64,000 nucleotides of DNA from Phytopythium helicoides (taxonomy: Eukaryota; Oomycota; Peronosporomycetes; Pythiales; Pythiaceae), in the NCBI GenBank assembly GCA_024867545.1, contig JANFNE010000007.1, forward strand, positions 744,001 to 808,000, read 5' to 3'. The notes beneath the pieces were generated by a model. It worked only from the letters and a program-made list of their open reading frames with translations. It did no database searches and was not told the DNA's origin. Position 1 is the first letter of the stretch. Every line of letters starts with the position of its first letter. Made by a program: the position numbers and the translations under genes. Of the stretch, positions 55,101-64,000 are shown piece by piece.

Positions 55101-55636
55101 CCAATGTAGATGGCTCGGAACACGTTGTCGAGATCCGCAACGATCTGGGCATCAAGGCGACCGACTTCGCGCTCATGAGGGCCAACCTAGAAGCGCAGGG
55201 CCTTCTGTCTAGCTCAGCGCCTGGTGATTCGAACGAGAAGCCTACAAAAATCGACTTGCACGGGTATGCTGACCTACGCAGCAAGAAGAATGGTGTCCGA
55301 CAGGCTCAGCCAGTGAAGAGCAAAACGCCTGACCGCCGGTTCCATCGACGCGGCCAGTTCGCGCAGCCCGACGGCGGCGGTCGCAGCATCCTCTCCATGC
55401 CCAATTCAAGCCAAGAAAGTCAACAGCTCAGTCGCGAGCAGCAGCGCTCGCTACGTGACCGCGCCGCAATGCTCATCCAGTCGCGCTTCCGAGGGTTCCG
55501 CGCGCGGAAGTTCGCCAGCCTCGTGCGGCGCAAGATGGCGGCAGAGAGACTGCGTCGCGCTGCACTCGCGAGCGAGCAAAACGCCAGCAAACCTCGTCTG
55601 CTCCGCGCCGCTCTACGCTCCACGCACGGGTTCTGA
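52167..55636 (+). CDS. HU-CCDC81 / calcyphosin-like EF-hand / IQ-motif fusion protein
   Basis: Exons 52167-53205, 53286-53814 and 53891-55636, about 1,100 residues. The N-terminus has two bacterial-HU-like domains of the CCDC81 type (TLQGLRATDALQIWRALGVY, VRVDQFGVFGL, EPVFLADATFL; then a second unit with LGFLPVGEWQ). A Ser/Lys/Thr-rich linker follows. Then come two calcyphosin-like EF-hand modules with parallel endings (FFNYYCNVSACVADDEEFEHM and FETYYKNLSASIDSDDYFELM). Good EF loops are DKNGDQRLSKDE, DTDHSGCISCEE and DKDGDGQVTLKE. An IQ motif (AAMLIQSRFRGFRARKF) ends the chain. Frame shifts are needed near 52810, 53385 and 53555, all in the first half. CCDC81 is a ciliary/centrosomal protein in animals, so a flagellar calcium sensor is inferred. 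Confidence 0.8.
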
Positions 55637-55769
55637 CCGACGCAGCGCCCTCCTGCAGTGTCGAGCTTCAACTGAGTCAAGTGTAGCCATCCACCGACGT
55701 CACCTTGCCACTCGAATGCCTCATTTCCCAAACTGTATGAGCCTCAGTATACGTTCGTCTCCATCCGCC

Positions 55770-56704
55770 ATGAGCAGCAAGCAGGAGCGCTGGACGACCC
55801 CCGAGGTGCTCTCCCCGCCGCTCAACTCCCCCTCGCTGCCGCATGCTAATCGCCCCACGCGTCATGGCGAGCGCAGGTGGAGCGGCTGCTGTCGCTGCGC
55901 TTCCAGGACGAGGAGATCGCGGGCATCTTCAGCCGGCCCAAGACGCGGCGCAACCGGCAGGTGGCGTGGGTGCAGATCAGCGAGCGGCTGGCGCGCGAGC
56001 TGCCGCTGGCCAGCGGCGCGGCGCGTTCGGCCGCGCAGTGCGAGCAGAAGCTCAAGAACCTGCGCAAGGAGTTCCTGGTGCGGCCGCGGCGGTGGCGTGG
56101 GGGTGAGAGGAGGCTGACGTGACGCTGTGGATGGCAGCGCGTGCGGTTCCACCAGGGCAGGCTCGAGCGAGGAGAGGTCGTGGGCTCGCTGCGGCTTGGC
56201 GACTACTGGCCGCTGCTCGAGGCCACGCTCGGCGCGCACGTCGAGGCCAAGAAGCGCGCCAAGGAGCCGCAGGCCCAGCCTCGGGCACAGGAGCAGACAC
56301 GCCGGCAGCAACCGGCAGTTGACACCCATTCTGCCACATCCATCTGCGGGTCTGTGGCGCCTGGAGCTGTTGGAGTGAAGCGACGGAGGGAAGATGCGCT
56401 CGAGGACTCGATCGCCGTCGACAACGGTGTGGAGTGGAGAGAGAGCGAGCAGGACGGAGAGAGTGAGGCTGAAACCAGCAAGCGCAGCGAACAGGGACAC
56501 CAGATCATGGAGTCGGTCACGCGCCTTAACCGCCTCGTGAGTGAGTTCATGGGCCCCGAAGTGGACTTAGGGGCACCTGGGCAGGACTTGGAGCTACGCG
56601 TGAATGCGCTGGAGGGCGAAGTGCGGCAGCTGCGCGCCAGCATGAGTGCCATGAGCGCTAACATGAGCATTCTGTTGGCACGCCTGGCGGAGTCCAACAA
56701 GTAA
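55770..56704 (+). CDS. Trihelix/Myb-SANT-like DNA-binding protein
   Basis: Exons 55770-55805, 55877-56077 and 56138-56704 join in phase to 267 residues. The first exon codes only MSSKQERWTTPE. The domain continues VERLLSLRFQDEEIAGIF, with AWVQISERLARELP, QCEQKLKNLRKEFLRVR and DYWPLLEATLG: four amphipathic helices with the Trp spacing of trihelix or MSANTD-type domains. The C-terminus is acidic, then a coiled coil (LELRVNALEGEVRQLRASM) suited to dimerisation. Probably a nuclear transcription factor; targets unknown. The N-terminal domain is split by introns of 71 and 60 bases, both with GTGC donors. Confidence 0.75.
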
Positions 56705-57053
56705 TCAGTTGCAAGCTCGGGCTTGGGCTTGAGCAATTGTCCTAGAATGAATTCATAACAATTCACCACACGAACCAGCTTATGCTACAACGTCAGCGGG
56801 TATTTTCGGAGACAAGTGACCGCCCTCGGCACGTGGGCTCGTTTCGCAGCCCGGCAAGAACGCCGAGCTTCCACCGCGTGGTTTTGGTATACTTCGTTGC
56901 AATGGCATGATGAACTGGCGGGCAGGAGGGCGAGCAAGTGCGCGGCAATGATTTCGCCCACTCTCAGCCCTCTGCTCTGGGCCACTTTCAGTGTATTGTC
57001 CAAGTGCTTCCAGTCGCACAACTCACAATCCACCAGCGAGCCCTTCCCAGTCC

Positions 57054-59132
57054 ATGGGGAGCGGCATCTCCAAGACGGCGCTGCTGCGCCACTCTGACAG
57101 TCGTGTCGACGATATCCGCGCGCAGATTGTTGCATCGGCTGATCACAATCGAGTTGTCAGCTTTTCTCGCAGCGCGGCTGGCGACGATCATAATAGCACG
57201 TTCACGCTTCGACTAACCAACTCGCCAGAGAAACCCGACCAAGCACCTTTGCTTCGGGGAACTAGCGATGGCGGGAAGCGAAGTCGTGCCAAGTCATACC
57301 CGGATCTGGACCAACTGCAGCTTTGGCAGTCAACCAAAATACTTGCAGCGCTTCACGAAGGGTGCGATGGCAATGGTGACGGGTCATCTCATTCTCCACT
57401 ACCATCAACGCCTTCGTCTCCTCACGATTCATCTCATGGACTTGTCCATGGGAATTCGATGCGAATCGCACCGCCGGAGGTCCTCCCTGCAGCAGCCGAC
57501 CTAACTAACTGCTCCACCAGCGACGACTACGACTATGAGCTCGATCCACTCGAGCAGGAAATCACAGATTGGCGCAAGGGTGAGACCATCGGATCGGGTA
57601 GCTATGGCACCGTGTATTTGGCTCGCGATGAAGAAACAGGCATTCTGATGGCGGTCAAGGAGATACTTGTTGAAGATGAGAGTGACATCGATGTGAGTAC
57701 CGCAACAAAAGAAGTTGAGCTGCTCAGATACCTTCGCCATGACCACGTCGTCAAGTACCTCGGGAGTGCCGTCGATCCGGAAAGCAAAAAGTTGTCAATC
57801 TTCACGGTGAGTAGAATGCTGTCAGAGTACTAGCTCAACCTAACCTCCTATTGACCATCGACGTGTTGTACAGGAGTGGGTGCCCGGTGGCAACTTGGAG
57901 CAAAATCGTAAACGCTTTGGTGGAAACGAGAAGATCGTGCGGCGCTTCACATTGCAGATCCTTCGAGGTGTGGCATACCTCCACTCCAAGAATATCATCC
58001 ACCACGATATCAAGGTGCGTGTGCGATCTATTGGTGATGGGTTTGGTTTCAACACGTGCTCATCCTAGTTGTTGAGCAGCCATCAAACATCCTCGTAGAC
58101 CAAAACGGCATCGTAAAGCTCGCAGACTTCGGTTCTTCGCGTCTCATTAGCAGCAGTACCTGTATCAACAACGAATCCATGCGCGGTACACCAAACTATA
58201 TGGCCCCAGAGGTCATCAAGCAGACAATGCGGTCGCGCAAGTCGGACATCTGGAGTGTCGGATGTACAGTTTTGAGGCTGCTCACCGGCTCGCCTTTTTG
58301 GGGCGACAAGAAGTTTGACTCGCAGATGGCACTTCTCTACTATATCGCCAACCTTGAAGCTTTACCTCCACTTCCAGGTGCATTATCTGACGACGCTCGA
58401 AATTTCATTTTATCTTGTCTCGAGTTGGATCCTGTGCGTCGCCCAAGTGCTGAGGAGCTATTACAGCACCCGTTTGTGAAGAGCGTGGCAGTCCGATCTC
58501 CTCCTCCACCGTCTTCTGCCTGGAAAGCGCGTGGCATACGCACCGCGCCTCACGAACGTGTGGTACCAATGCCTTCTACAGAAATGGCCATTCCTCCTAC
58601 GACAGCGCCATCAAGTAGCGGCTCCTCCGATTTGACGCCTCGATCTTTTCGTGACAGGTTAGGCTCTGGTTTCCAGTCGAAGGCCATCAACAAACTTGCC
58701 CCGCTGTTTCCGTCGCAGCCCGACCTTCCGGTACGGTTGGTTCTGTTCTGTTCAATTATGATCCGGTTAGTGTTGACATAATTGGGTTGTTGCCCACAGG
58801 CTCGGCCGGACGATGACGAAAACGAAAAGTCCATCCCAAGCTTCTCAACTACGTTCGTGCCCATTTCGGCACGTGGGCGGGCAGGCATTCCAGTGTCCAC
58901 GATCTCGGAACCAACAGCAACTGGCCAATACACGTACTCAGACTTCTCTGAGCCGACAATCAAGACAAACAAGTGGGAGGAGGAGCCGATCCTTACAGAT
59001 GCCGCTCGAGTGGAGCGGGAACGAGTTGCAGCGATCGCACAAGAGGCTACACGCCGCCGAGAGGAACGCGAGCGGAAGTTCCAAGAGGAGCTTGCAGCAT
59101 TTCGGTCGTCCCAGCTGATGCTTCGGCCATAA
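57054..59132 (+). CDS. MAP3K/STE-like protein kinase, putatively N-myristoylated, HHD in catalytic loop
   Basis: Exons 57054-57806, 57874-58014, 58080-58730 and 58800-59132 join in phase to 625 residues. The N-terminus MGSGISKT fits an N-myristoylation site. After a 170-residue Ser-rich region the kinase domain shows IGSGSYGTVYLA, AVKEIL (catalytic Lys), a Glu helix (TKEVELLRYL), NIIHHDIKPSNIL, KLADFGSSRL, GTPNYMAPEVI and DIWSVGCTV. This is an STE11/MAP3K-like pattern. The catalytic loop has HHD instead of HRD (58000-58008), while the Asp, Lys and Asn are intact. The C-terminal tail is Ser/Pro-rich and ends in a charged coiled coil (RVERERVAAIAQEATRRREE). No frame break. Upstream and downstream partners cannot be inferred from context. 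Confidence 0.88.
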
Positions 59133-59273
59133 AAAGTCGTGCATATCGATGTTTGTGGGTGGTACCATTTGGGGTCGTCTCGTCATGTATGAATCGCGAT
59201 GCATTTGCGCCGCCCTTGAGCTTTCGGAGAAGTATGTGTGCGTGTGCAGTGCGTGGAGGTGAGAAATAATCTA

Positions 59274-61199
59274 TTAACTCTGACCTGCACCACTTTCACT
59301 GCCACTACTGCTGTTCGTGGTGTTACTATTGGGGAGAGGTGGCGCTGATCCTTCACCATGTGCACTACTGCCGTCCTCATCTCCAAACATCTCCGAGTCC
59401 GAGCCGAAAAGGATACTGCTAAGGAGGCCCAGTGTCTCCGAAATGAGGAAATGAACAAGCAGCCACTGCACGCGGATCACAACAGCCACGAGACACACGA
59501 TTGCCGCATAAACGGCCCAGACATCGAGCATCGCAGTCTTGTGCCACGGCAGTGTGAGATCCACAGTCTCGAGGTGCTCATACCCTACACGCAATGTCGT
59601 GTCGATGATCTCGATGGCACGAGAAATACCACCTGCGCGTTCAAGCAATCGGCCGACGCGGGACGCTGCCTTGCTAAAGGATTTGTTCGAAAGCAACGTC
59701 ACAACTGCGTCGTGCACCGCCTCAGGTGTTAATCGGCTCTTGTCGATAGCGAGGCCGGCGCCAGCATCCACAACTCGCGCTGCAACGTCGGGCTGGTCCA
59801 CTAAGAATGGGATGCAGAGCAGCGGCTTGCCGAAGACAAGCGCTTCTTGAGCTGATACCATCCCGCAGTGCGATATGACAAGCTGGATGTTGCTGTGGGC
59901 AAGTACGTCCAAGTCAGCAATGGCTCCAGGAGGCTTGACGAGAACCGCAGGCGGTAAATTCACGGGCATGATGTTTCGCTGATCAGTCGGAAGCACCCAC
60001 AGCACTTTTAGTCGTGGGTCGCTCGCATGTGCCGCGATGAGCCCTTCAACGAGTGACTGAGCTTGCCACACGTCAATGTATGCCATCGTGCCGAGGTTGA
60101 GATACACCACCACACTCTGTGAGGACCCATCCGCTTTTGATGCAGCGCCGAATCGCTTCGAGCTGCTACTGTAAGAGGATGACAGCCACTTGTCGAGCGA
60201 TGGAGGAAGGGGGTGGCGATCAGGCTTGCTGGCGTTGCTAACGTCATCGGAAAGCGGCAAGATCGGCCCAACAGGCTCAATCATAGGTGACATCGGCTGC
60301 GGGTGTTCCAGACCGAACGCCGTGTTGAGAATGACGCGCGCTCCCTTGAACAGGTCGTGCTGCGAGCGGAACGGCGTGAGCTCGAGCTCCCAGCGCATCT
60401 TGTTGACCTCCATGAACGGGGGCGTGATGGCCACGGACAGCAGCCGCGGGAAGAGGATGTTCATGCACCGGTTCCACAGGGACATGTGGATACTGAAGCC
60501 CGTGCCCCAGGCTGGGATGTAGCTCGGTGCGCTGCCGAGGTCGAACATGATGGAGGGCGAGTTGACGATCAGCGGTATCTGCAGCTTGTGCGCGAGCAGC
60601 TGTGCGCCGACCGTGGCGACGTCCATGACGATGAGGTCCGGCTTGTCGCGCGCGAGCTTGGGGAGCAGCGCGTCGAACATGGGTCGCGCCGCGGCCACGT
60701 AGATGTCGTTGAACATGGTGAGGATGCCTCTGAAGTTGCTGGCGTCGCGCGTCATGGTCTTGAGCGCGGCGCGCAGGTCGTCGGCCGACACGGGGAAGGC
60801 GCCAGCCGACACGAAGGGCACGCCGTAGCTGCTCGCCCACTCCTTGCCCGACTCGTGCGTCGCGAACGCCACGTGGTAGCCGCGCGCGCGCATCTCGCCG
60901 GCCGTGCGCAGCAGCGGCAGCGCGTGGCCCTTGATGGCGATCGACACGAACAGCACCCGCCGCTGCCGCGCGTCGCCCGGCCGCGGTTGCCGCTCCTCGC
61001 CGTCCGCGGCCACGTGGCACATGGCGTTCTCGCCGTCGTCCTCGTGCTCCGGAGACGCGAGGCACACGGCGTCGCGCTCCAGCTCCGCCTGCTCGCCCTC
61101 GGCGCACTGCTGCACGTCCGCGGCCGCCTGAGACGAGGCATGGCCGGCTAGCAGCAGCGCCGCCAGCAGCAGCAGCAGCAGTAGCGACCGCCACTTCAT
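59274..61199 (-). CDS. UDP-glycosyltransferase (GT1), ER membrane type
   Basis: A single exon; 641 residues from the ATG at 61199. In-frame ATGs at 61235 and 61394 would lengthen the N-terminus. The chosen start gives a clean signal peptide (MKWRSLLLLLLLAALLLAG). The N-terminal acceptor half begins RVLFVSIAIKGHALPLLRTA. The donor-binding half has VVYLNLGTMAY, VLVKPPG and the UGT signature-like HCGMVSAQEALVFGKPLLCIP followed by DQPDVAARV; the signature Trp is replaced by Met. A transmembrane segment lies near 540-565 (AVYAAIVCLVAVVIRVQWLL), and a Ser/Gly/acidic tail follows, as in lumenal ER glucosyl- or glucuronosyltransferases. Sterols, lipids or xenobiotics are possible acceptors. It converges with the kinase gene. 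Confidence 0.88.
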   Translation of the reverse strand: MKWRSLLLLLLLAALLLAGHASSQAAADVQQCAEGEQAELERDAVCLASPEHEDDGENAMCHVAADGEERQPRPGDARQRRVLFVSIAIKGHALPLLRTAGEMRARGYHVAFATHESGKEWASSYGVPFVSAGAFPVSADDLRAALKTMTRDASNFRGILTMFNDIYVAAARPMFDALLPKLARDKPDLIVMDVATVGAQLLAHKLQIPLIVNSPSIMFDLGSAPSYIPAWGTGFSIHMSLWNRCMNILFPRLLSVAITPPFMEVNKMRWELELTPFRSQHDLFKGARVILNTAFGLEHPQPMSPMIEPVGPILPLSDDVSNASKPDRHPLPPSLDKWLSSSYSSSSKRFGAASKADGSSQSVVVYLNLGTMAYIDVWQAQSLVEGLIAAHASDPRLKVLWVLPTDQRNIMPVNLPPAVLVKPPGAIADLDVLAHSNIQLVISHCGMVSAQEALVFGKPLLCIPFLVDQPDVAARVVDAGAGLAIDKSRLTPEAVHDAVVTLLSNKSFSKAASRVGRLLERAGGISRAIEIIDTTLRVGYEHLETVDLTLPWHKTAMLDVWAVYAAIVCLVAVVIRVQWLLVHFLISETLGLLSSILFGSDSEMFGDEDGSSAHGEGSAPPLPNSNTTNSSSGSESGAGQS

Positions 61200-61809
61200 G
61201 GCGGCGGCCAGGGATCTGGTGACGCTGGGACTCATTGGGAGAAAGTATGCACTCGCTAATCTCAAGCGAACGACGCAAACGACATTCGTGCAACACCTTG
61301 CTTCAACATGGCATCCACCGAGCCTACTCAATTCATAGTAGTTCGAAGCTGACGAATGCACAAGGTTTCCGTTGCCGCGGCTGGTGGTGTCCATTCTACT
61401 GATGTCTGGGGAACGTTGGCGTGAGATGGCATCGACTTCTTGCTATCGGATGTTGGGCTGTTGTGTACTTCGAGTTGCTTGTCAGATATCGGAGGTCTAG
61501 AATATCGAACGCCGCCGTCATGGGTATGCGGGAGCTAGAGACTGCATCGTGCAGTTCGAGAACTCTTCCATGTCGTAACAGAGAGAGATTCGTTCGCGTG
61601 AACTGCTCGTGCGCTGAGGATCCATGCTACGTTTCCAAACTAAGCGTTGAAGCTATTTTTTCCTGCTCGGGGAAAACGGACCGACGGAGGTTTTCATGAT
61701 GCAACGGATGCCTGCAATGCTACCCAGTTGCCAGCCACTCGCAGTTTGCGTCAAAGCCTCCATCGACTCGAGCCGCCTTCTTCCCAGCACTCGTTGATAC
61801 ACCTGCGTC
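61200..61809. other. Divergent intergenic region (UGT / RP2)
   Basis: Contains both promoters and possibly an N-terminal extension of the UGT (open to 61394). No RNA gene or repeat was recognised. Confidence 0.4.
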
Positions 61810-63152
61810 ATGTTCACTGCGAGCGACGGCACCAAGTTCGAGGACCGCAACGCGTGGCGCCGCTATGAGTTCGAGACCAACTACACGTTCCGCAACAAGA
61901 AGGGCGAGACGCTCATGAAGCTACCGGGGAAGATCGGTGGCCAGCCTTTTGATCTGTCCGACCTCGACAACTGCGAAGTCATGTTGCTGGACCAGAGTGA
62001 CCAGGTGCAGGTCGACAACCTGACGAACTGCCGCGTCTTCATCGGTGCGCCTCGCTGCAAATGTCAAGGGTGTTTGGCTGCGAACACTTATCAACAATAT
62101 TCACAGGACCCAGCTCCGAGTCGGTGTTCATCCGGAACTGCACCAACTGTGTTTTTACGATTGCTTGGTACGGATTCTTGACAAGGTCCTGCGTCTTGAA
62201 GAGGCAGATTGTAACATGCTCGTCTTTGATGTCGAGCAGCAAGCAACTTCGGACTCGCGATAGCTCGTCATGCTCGTTCTACCTATACTCGCTTACCGAC
62301 CCAATCATTGAGACGTCTTCGGGAATGAAATTTGCTCCATTCAACGGCGCATACTGCGGGCTTGAGCAGGTAATGTGACTTGTTGAGCACTTAGTTCATT
62401 GCAGCAGGGCTAAATCGCAAACCTTGTCATCAGCATTTCCGTGACGCGCGGCTGGAGCCGACCAACAACCACTGGTCTCAGGTGTATGATTTCAACGACC
62501 CGGACAAGACCGGCGCGAACTGGTGCATTCTGAGTATGCTGTTGGCCTCGATCGCGAGTGGTTCTGCTCTAACGTGACTCCGTTGGTGACTCCAGAGCCC
62601 GAGGAGGAGTGTCCGCCATGGACCGTCGACATCGAGCCGTACTTGCCCGGAGCGACTCAGTCGCTTGGAGCCTGCTCCAACCCCGTCGCGAGAGACACTG
62701 GCTTCATCACCGAGAGCTCGGGCTCGTCCAGCATGCAGTCGTTCACGTTCAAGACGACGCAGAAGGACGCCGAGAAGACAGTCACGGCTCAAACCCAGCT
62801 GGGGACTACTCCAGTTGCGTCTCCTGCGCCGTGCTGTGTTCAGGCTCCAGCACGCTCGCTTCCTGCGCCTCCATGCGCCACCGCGGCGGCTCCTCCTCTC
62901 CCTCGGGTTCTCGCGCCTCTGGTGCCTCCTCCCGCTCCAGTGGCCTCCATTTCACCTCCAGTGCTCCCTCCTGCCCCGTTGCTCCAGTCTCCATCCGAGA
63001 ACCAGAAGGTCGCGGTCGTCGAGGCCGTCGAGCACCCAACTCCGCCCGCGCCTCTGGCTGCTGCAAGCGCCTCCGAGTGCTGCGCCAAGTCGCCGATCCC
63101 CTCGAGCGAGCCCGCCGTCGAGAGCGTCGCCGAGGTGCTCGCGCTCCTGTAG
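61810..63152 (+). CDS. RP2: RP2-like TBCC-domain protein (ARL3 GAP family)
   Basis: Exons 61810-62044, 62107-62167, 62240-62369 and 62434-63152 give about 381 residues, bridging one missing base near 62531. The TBCC beta-helix starts [20 protein letters not shown] and includes [57 protein letters not shown] and [20 protein letters not shown]. The Arg in CKQLRTRD lies where the catalytic Arg finger of RP2/TBCC is found. RP2 activates GTP hydrolysis by ARL3 in ciliary lipid-protein trafficking. The usual N-terminal MGC acylation motif is absent (MFTASDGTK). The NDK-like C-terminal domain of animal RP2 is replaced by a Pro/Ala/Ser-rich tail of about 170 residues. Confidence 0.85.
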
Positions 63153-63222
63153 AGAAGTCGTCGTCATCCGAATCAAAACTTGACTTGACTATATTTGGGA
63201 GTCGTGTGTTGGAGTGGGGAGA

Positions 63223-64000
63223 ATGGCGCCGCCCCGCGCGCCGGAGGACCCGGCCGAGCGCGTGCGTCGCGCCGCCAAGCGCCGCTGGTCCGCGCGCGGC
63301 TGGTGGCTGGCGCTTCACCTGCTGGGGTTGGGGGCCGTGGCGTTCGCGTGGGCGTCGGGCGCCTTGCGACTCGCGGCGGCGGACGTCGCGGCGCTCGCGC
63401 TCGCGGTGGCGGCGAGCGTCGGGAGCTACGCGGCGCTGCAGCTGTCGTCGCCAGGGTACCTGGAGCCAGGCGGAGGCGCCAAGGAGGCCGAGGCGGAGGC
63501 GTCGAGGAGCGAGGACCACCCGCTCGTGGACGGCGAGGCGGACGAGGGCGAGCGCGGCGGCCGAGACGCTGCGCTGCGCTTCTGCGAGAGGTGCCGAGTG
63601 CTGCAGCCGCTGAGGACCAAGCACTGGTGGGGAGCGAGCGCGCGGGGCAGGGGGACGTTGACGGGGACACTGACGATGGGCGGTGGTGGCGTGGCAGCAA
63701 GGACTGCGACCGCTGCGTCCGGCAGTACGACCACCAGTACGCCGTGGTCTTGTCTATGGTGGGAGTCGTGCAACTAATGCGGTGCTCTCACAGCTGCGAC
63801 TGCGCTGGCACGTGCATTGGCGAGCGCAACCGGCGCTTGTTCGTGCTCTACTTGTTCTTGCAGACGGTGGAGGGGCTCACGGTGATCAGCTACGTCTCGG
63901 ACGCCTTCGCGCTCCAGTCGTCTGTCGACGAGTGGTTCCGAGTCAACGCGGTCTACATCGTCGCGTGGGTCTTCACGTTCTTCTCGCTTACCGTCAGCAT
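63223..64000 (+). CDS. DHHC palmitoyltransferase, 3' end beyond window
   Basis: Exons 63223-63626, 63698-63736 and 63794 onward; incomplete at the window edge. Two N-terminal transmembrane segments (about 28-46 and 52-73) precede an acidic cytosolic loop and the Cys-rich domain: FCERCRVLQPLRTKHCKDCD, then [25 protein letters not shown]. The DHHC catalytic tetrad is intact, but its second His codon is split by the 57-base intron 63737-63793. After DHHC the sequence is DCAGTC in place of the common PWVGNC. A third hydrophobic segment begins LFVLYLFLQTVEGL. The enzyme S-acylates cytosolic Cys residues of membrane proteins. Start 63223 is 71 bases after the RP2 stop. Confidence 0.85.

Overview
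Eukaryotic nuclear DNA, most likely from an oomycete (water mould) or a close stramenopile relative. The genes are short and tightly packed. Introns are 54-109 bases, with donors mostly GTRNG (many GTGCG or GTACG), CTRAC-type branch sites and YAG acceptors. Inr-like TCAYTT motifs lie about 30-45 bases upstream of several ATGs. Several products have domain combinations expected of oomycetes: FYVE and PDZ proteins, a PDZ-PH protein, calcyphosin/EF-hand proteins and an R2R3 Myb. Flagellar or centriolar genes (rotatin, RP2, a CCDC81-HU protein) fit an organism with zoospores. No tRNA, rRNA, CRISPR or intact mobile element was recognised.

Layout from left to right: FYVE/coiled-coil/WH2-like protein (+); four-PDZ protein (-); membrane-anchored aspartic protease (-); SANTA+SANT protein resembling KNL2/M18BP1 (+); rotatin (-); PDZ-PH protein (+); ankyrin protein (-); ZNHIT2-like (-); S-formylglutathione hydrolase (+); LCAT/PDAT acyltransferase (-); EF-hand protein (+); mitochondrial Qri7/OSGEPL1 (-); TFIIS-N/SAM/SPT2 fusion (+); R2R3 Myb (+); gamma-glutamylcyclotransferase-like protein (-); site-1 protease (+); SpoU methyltransferase (+); ankyrin/zinc-finger protein (-); a decayed inverted copy of a C69 dipeptidase gene, then the intact gene (+); PPPDE-PUL fusion (+); HU-CCDC81/EF-hand/IQ fusion (+); trihelix-like factor (+); MAP3K-like kinase (+); UDP-glycosyltransferase (-); RP2 (+); DHHC acyltransferase (+, cut by the window end).

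There are no operons. Many genes are divergent pairs separated by only 81-221 bases, so several promoters are probably bidirectional. Convergent pairs have almost touching 3' ends. Functional themes are flagellum/centriole (RTTN, RP2, CCDC81-EF), chromatin and centromere (SANTA-SANT, SPT2 fusion), secretory-pathway proteolysis and lipid metabolism (S1P, aspartic protease, PDAT, UGT, DHHC) and phosphoinositide/scaffold signalling (FYVE, PDZ, PH, kinase).

About fifteen reading-frame breaks of one base interrupt otherwise well-conserved genes, while neighbours as long as rotatin (2,130 codons) are clean. Sequencing or assembly indels are the simplest explanation, and they limit exact protein predictions for the affected genes.
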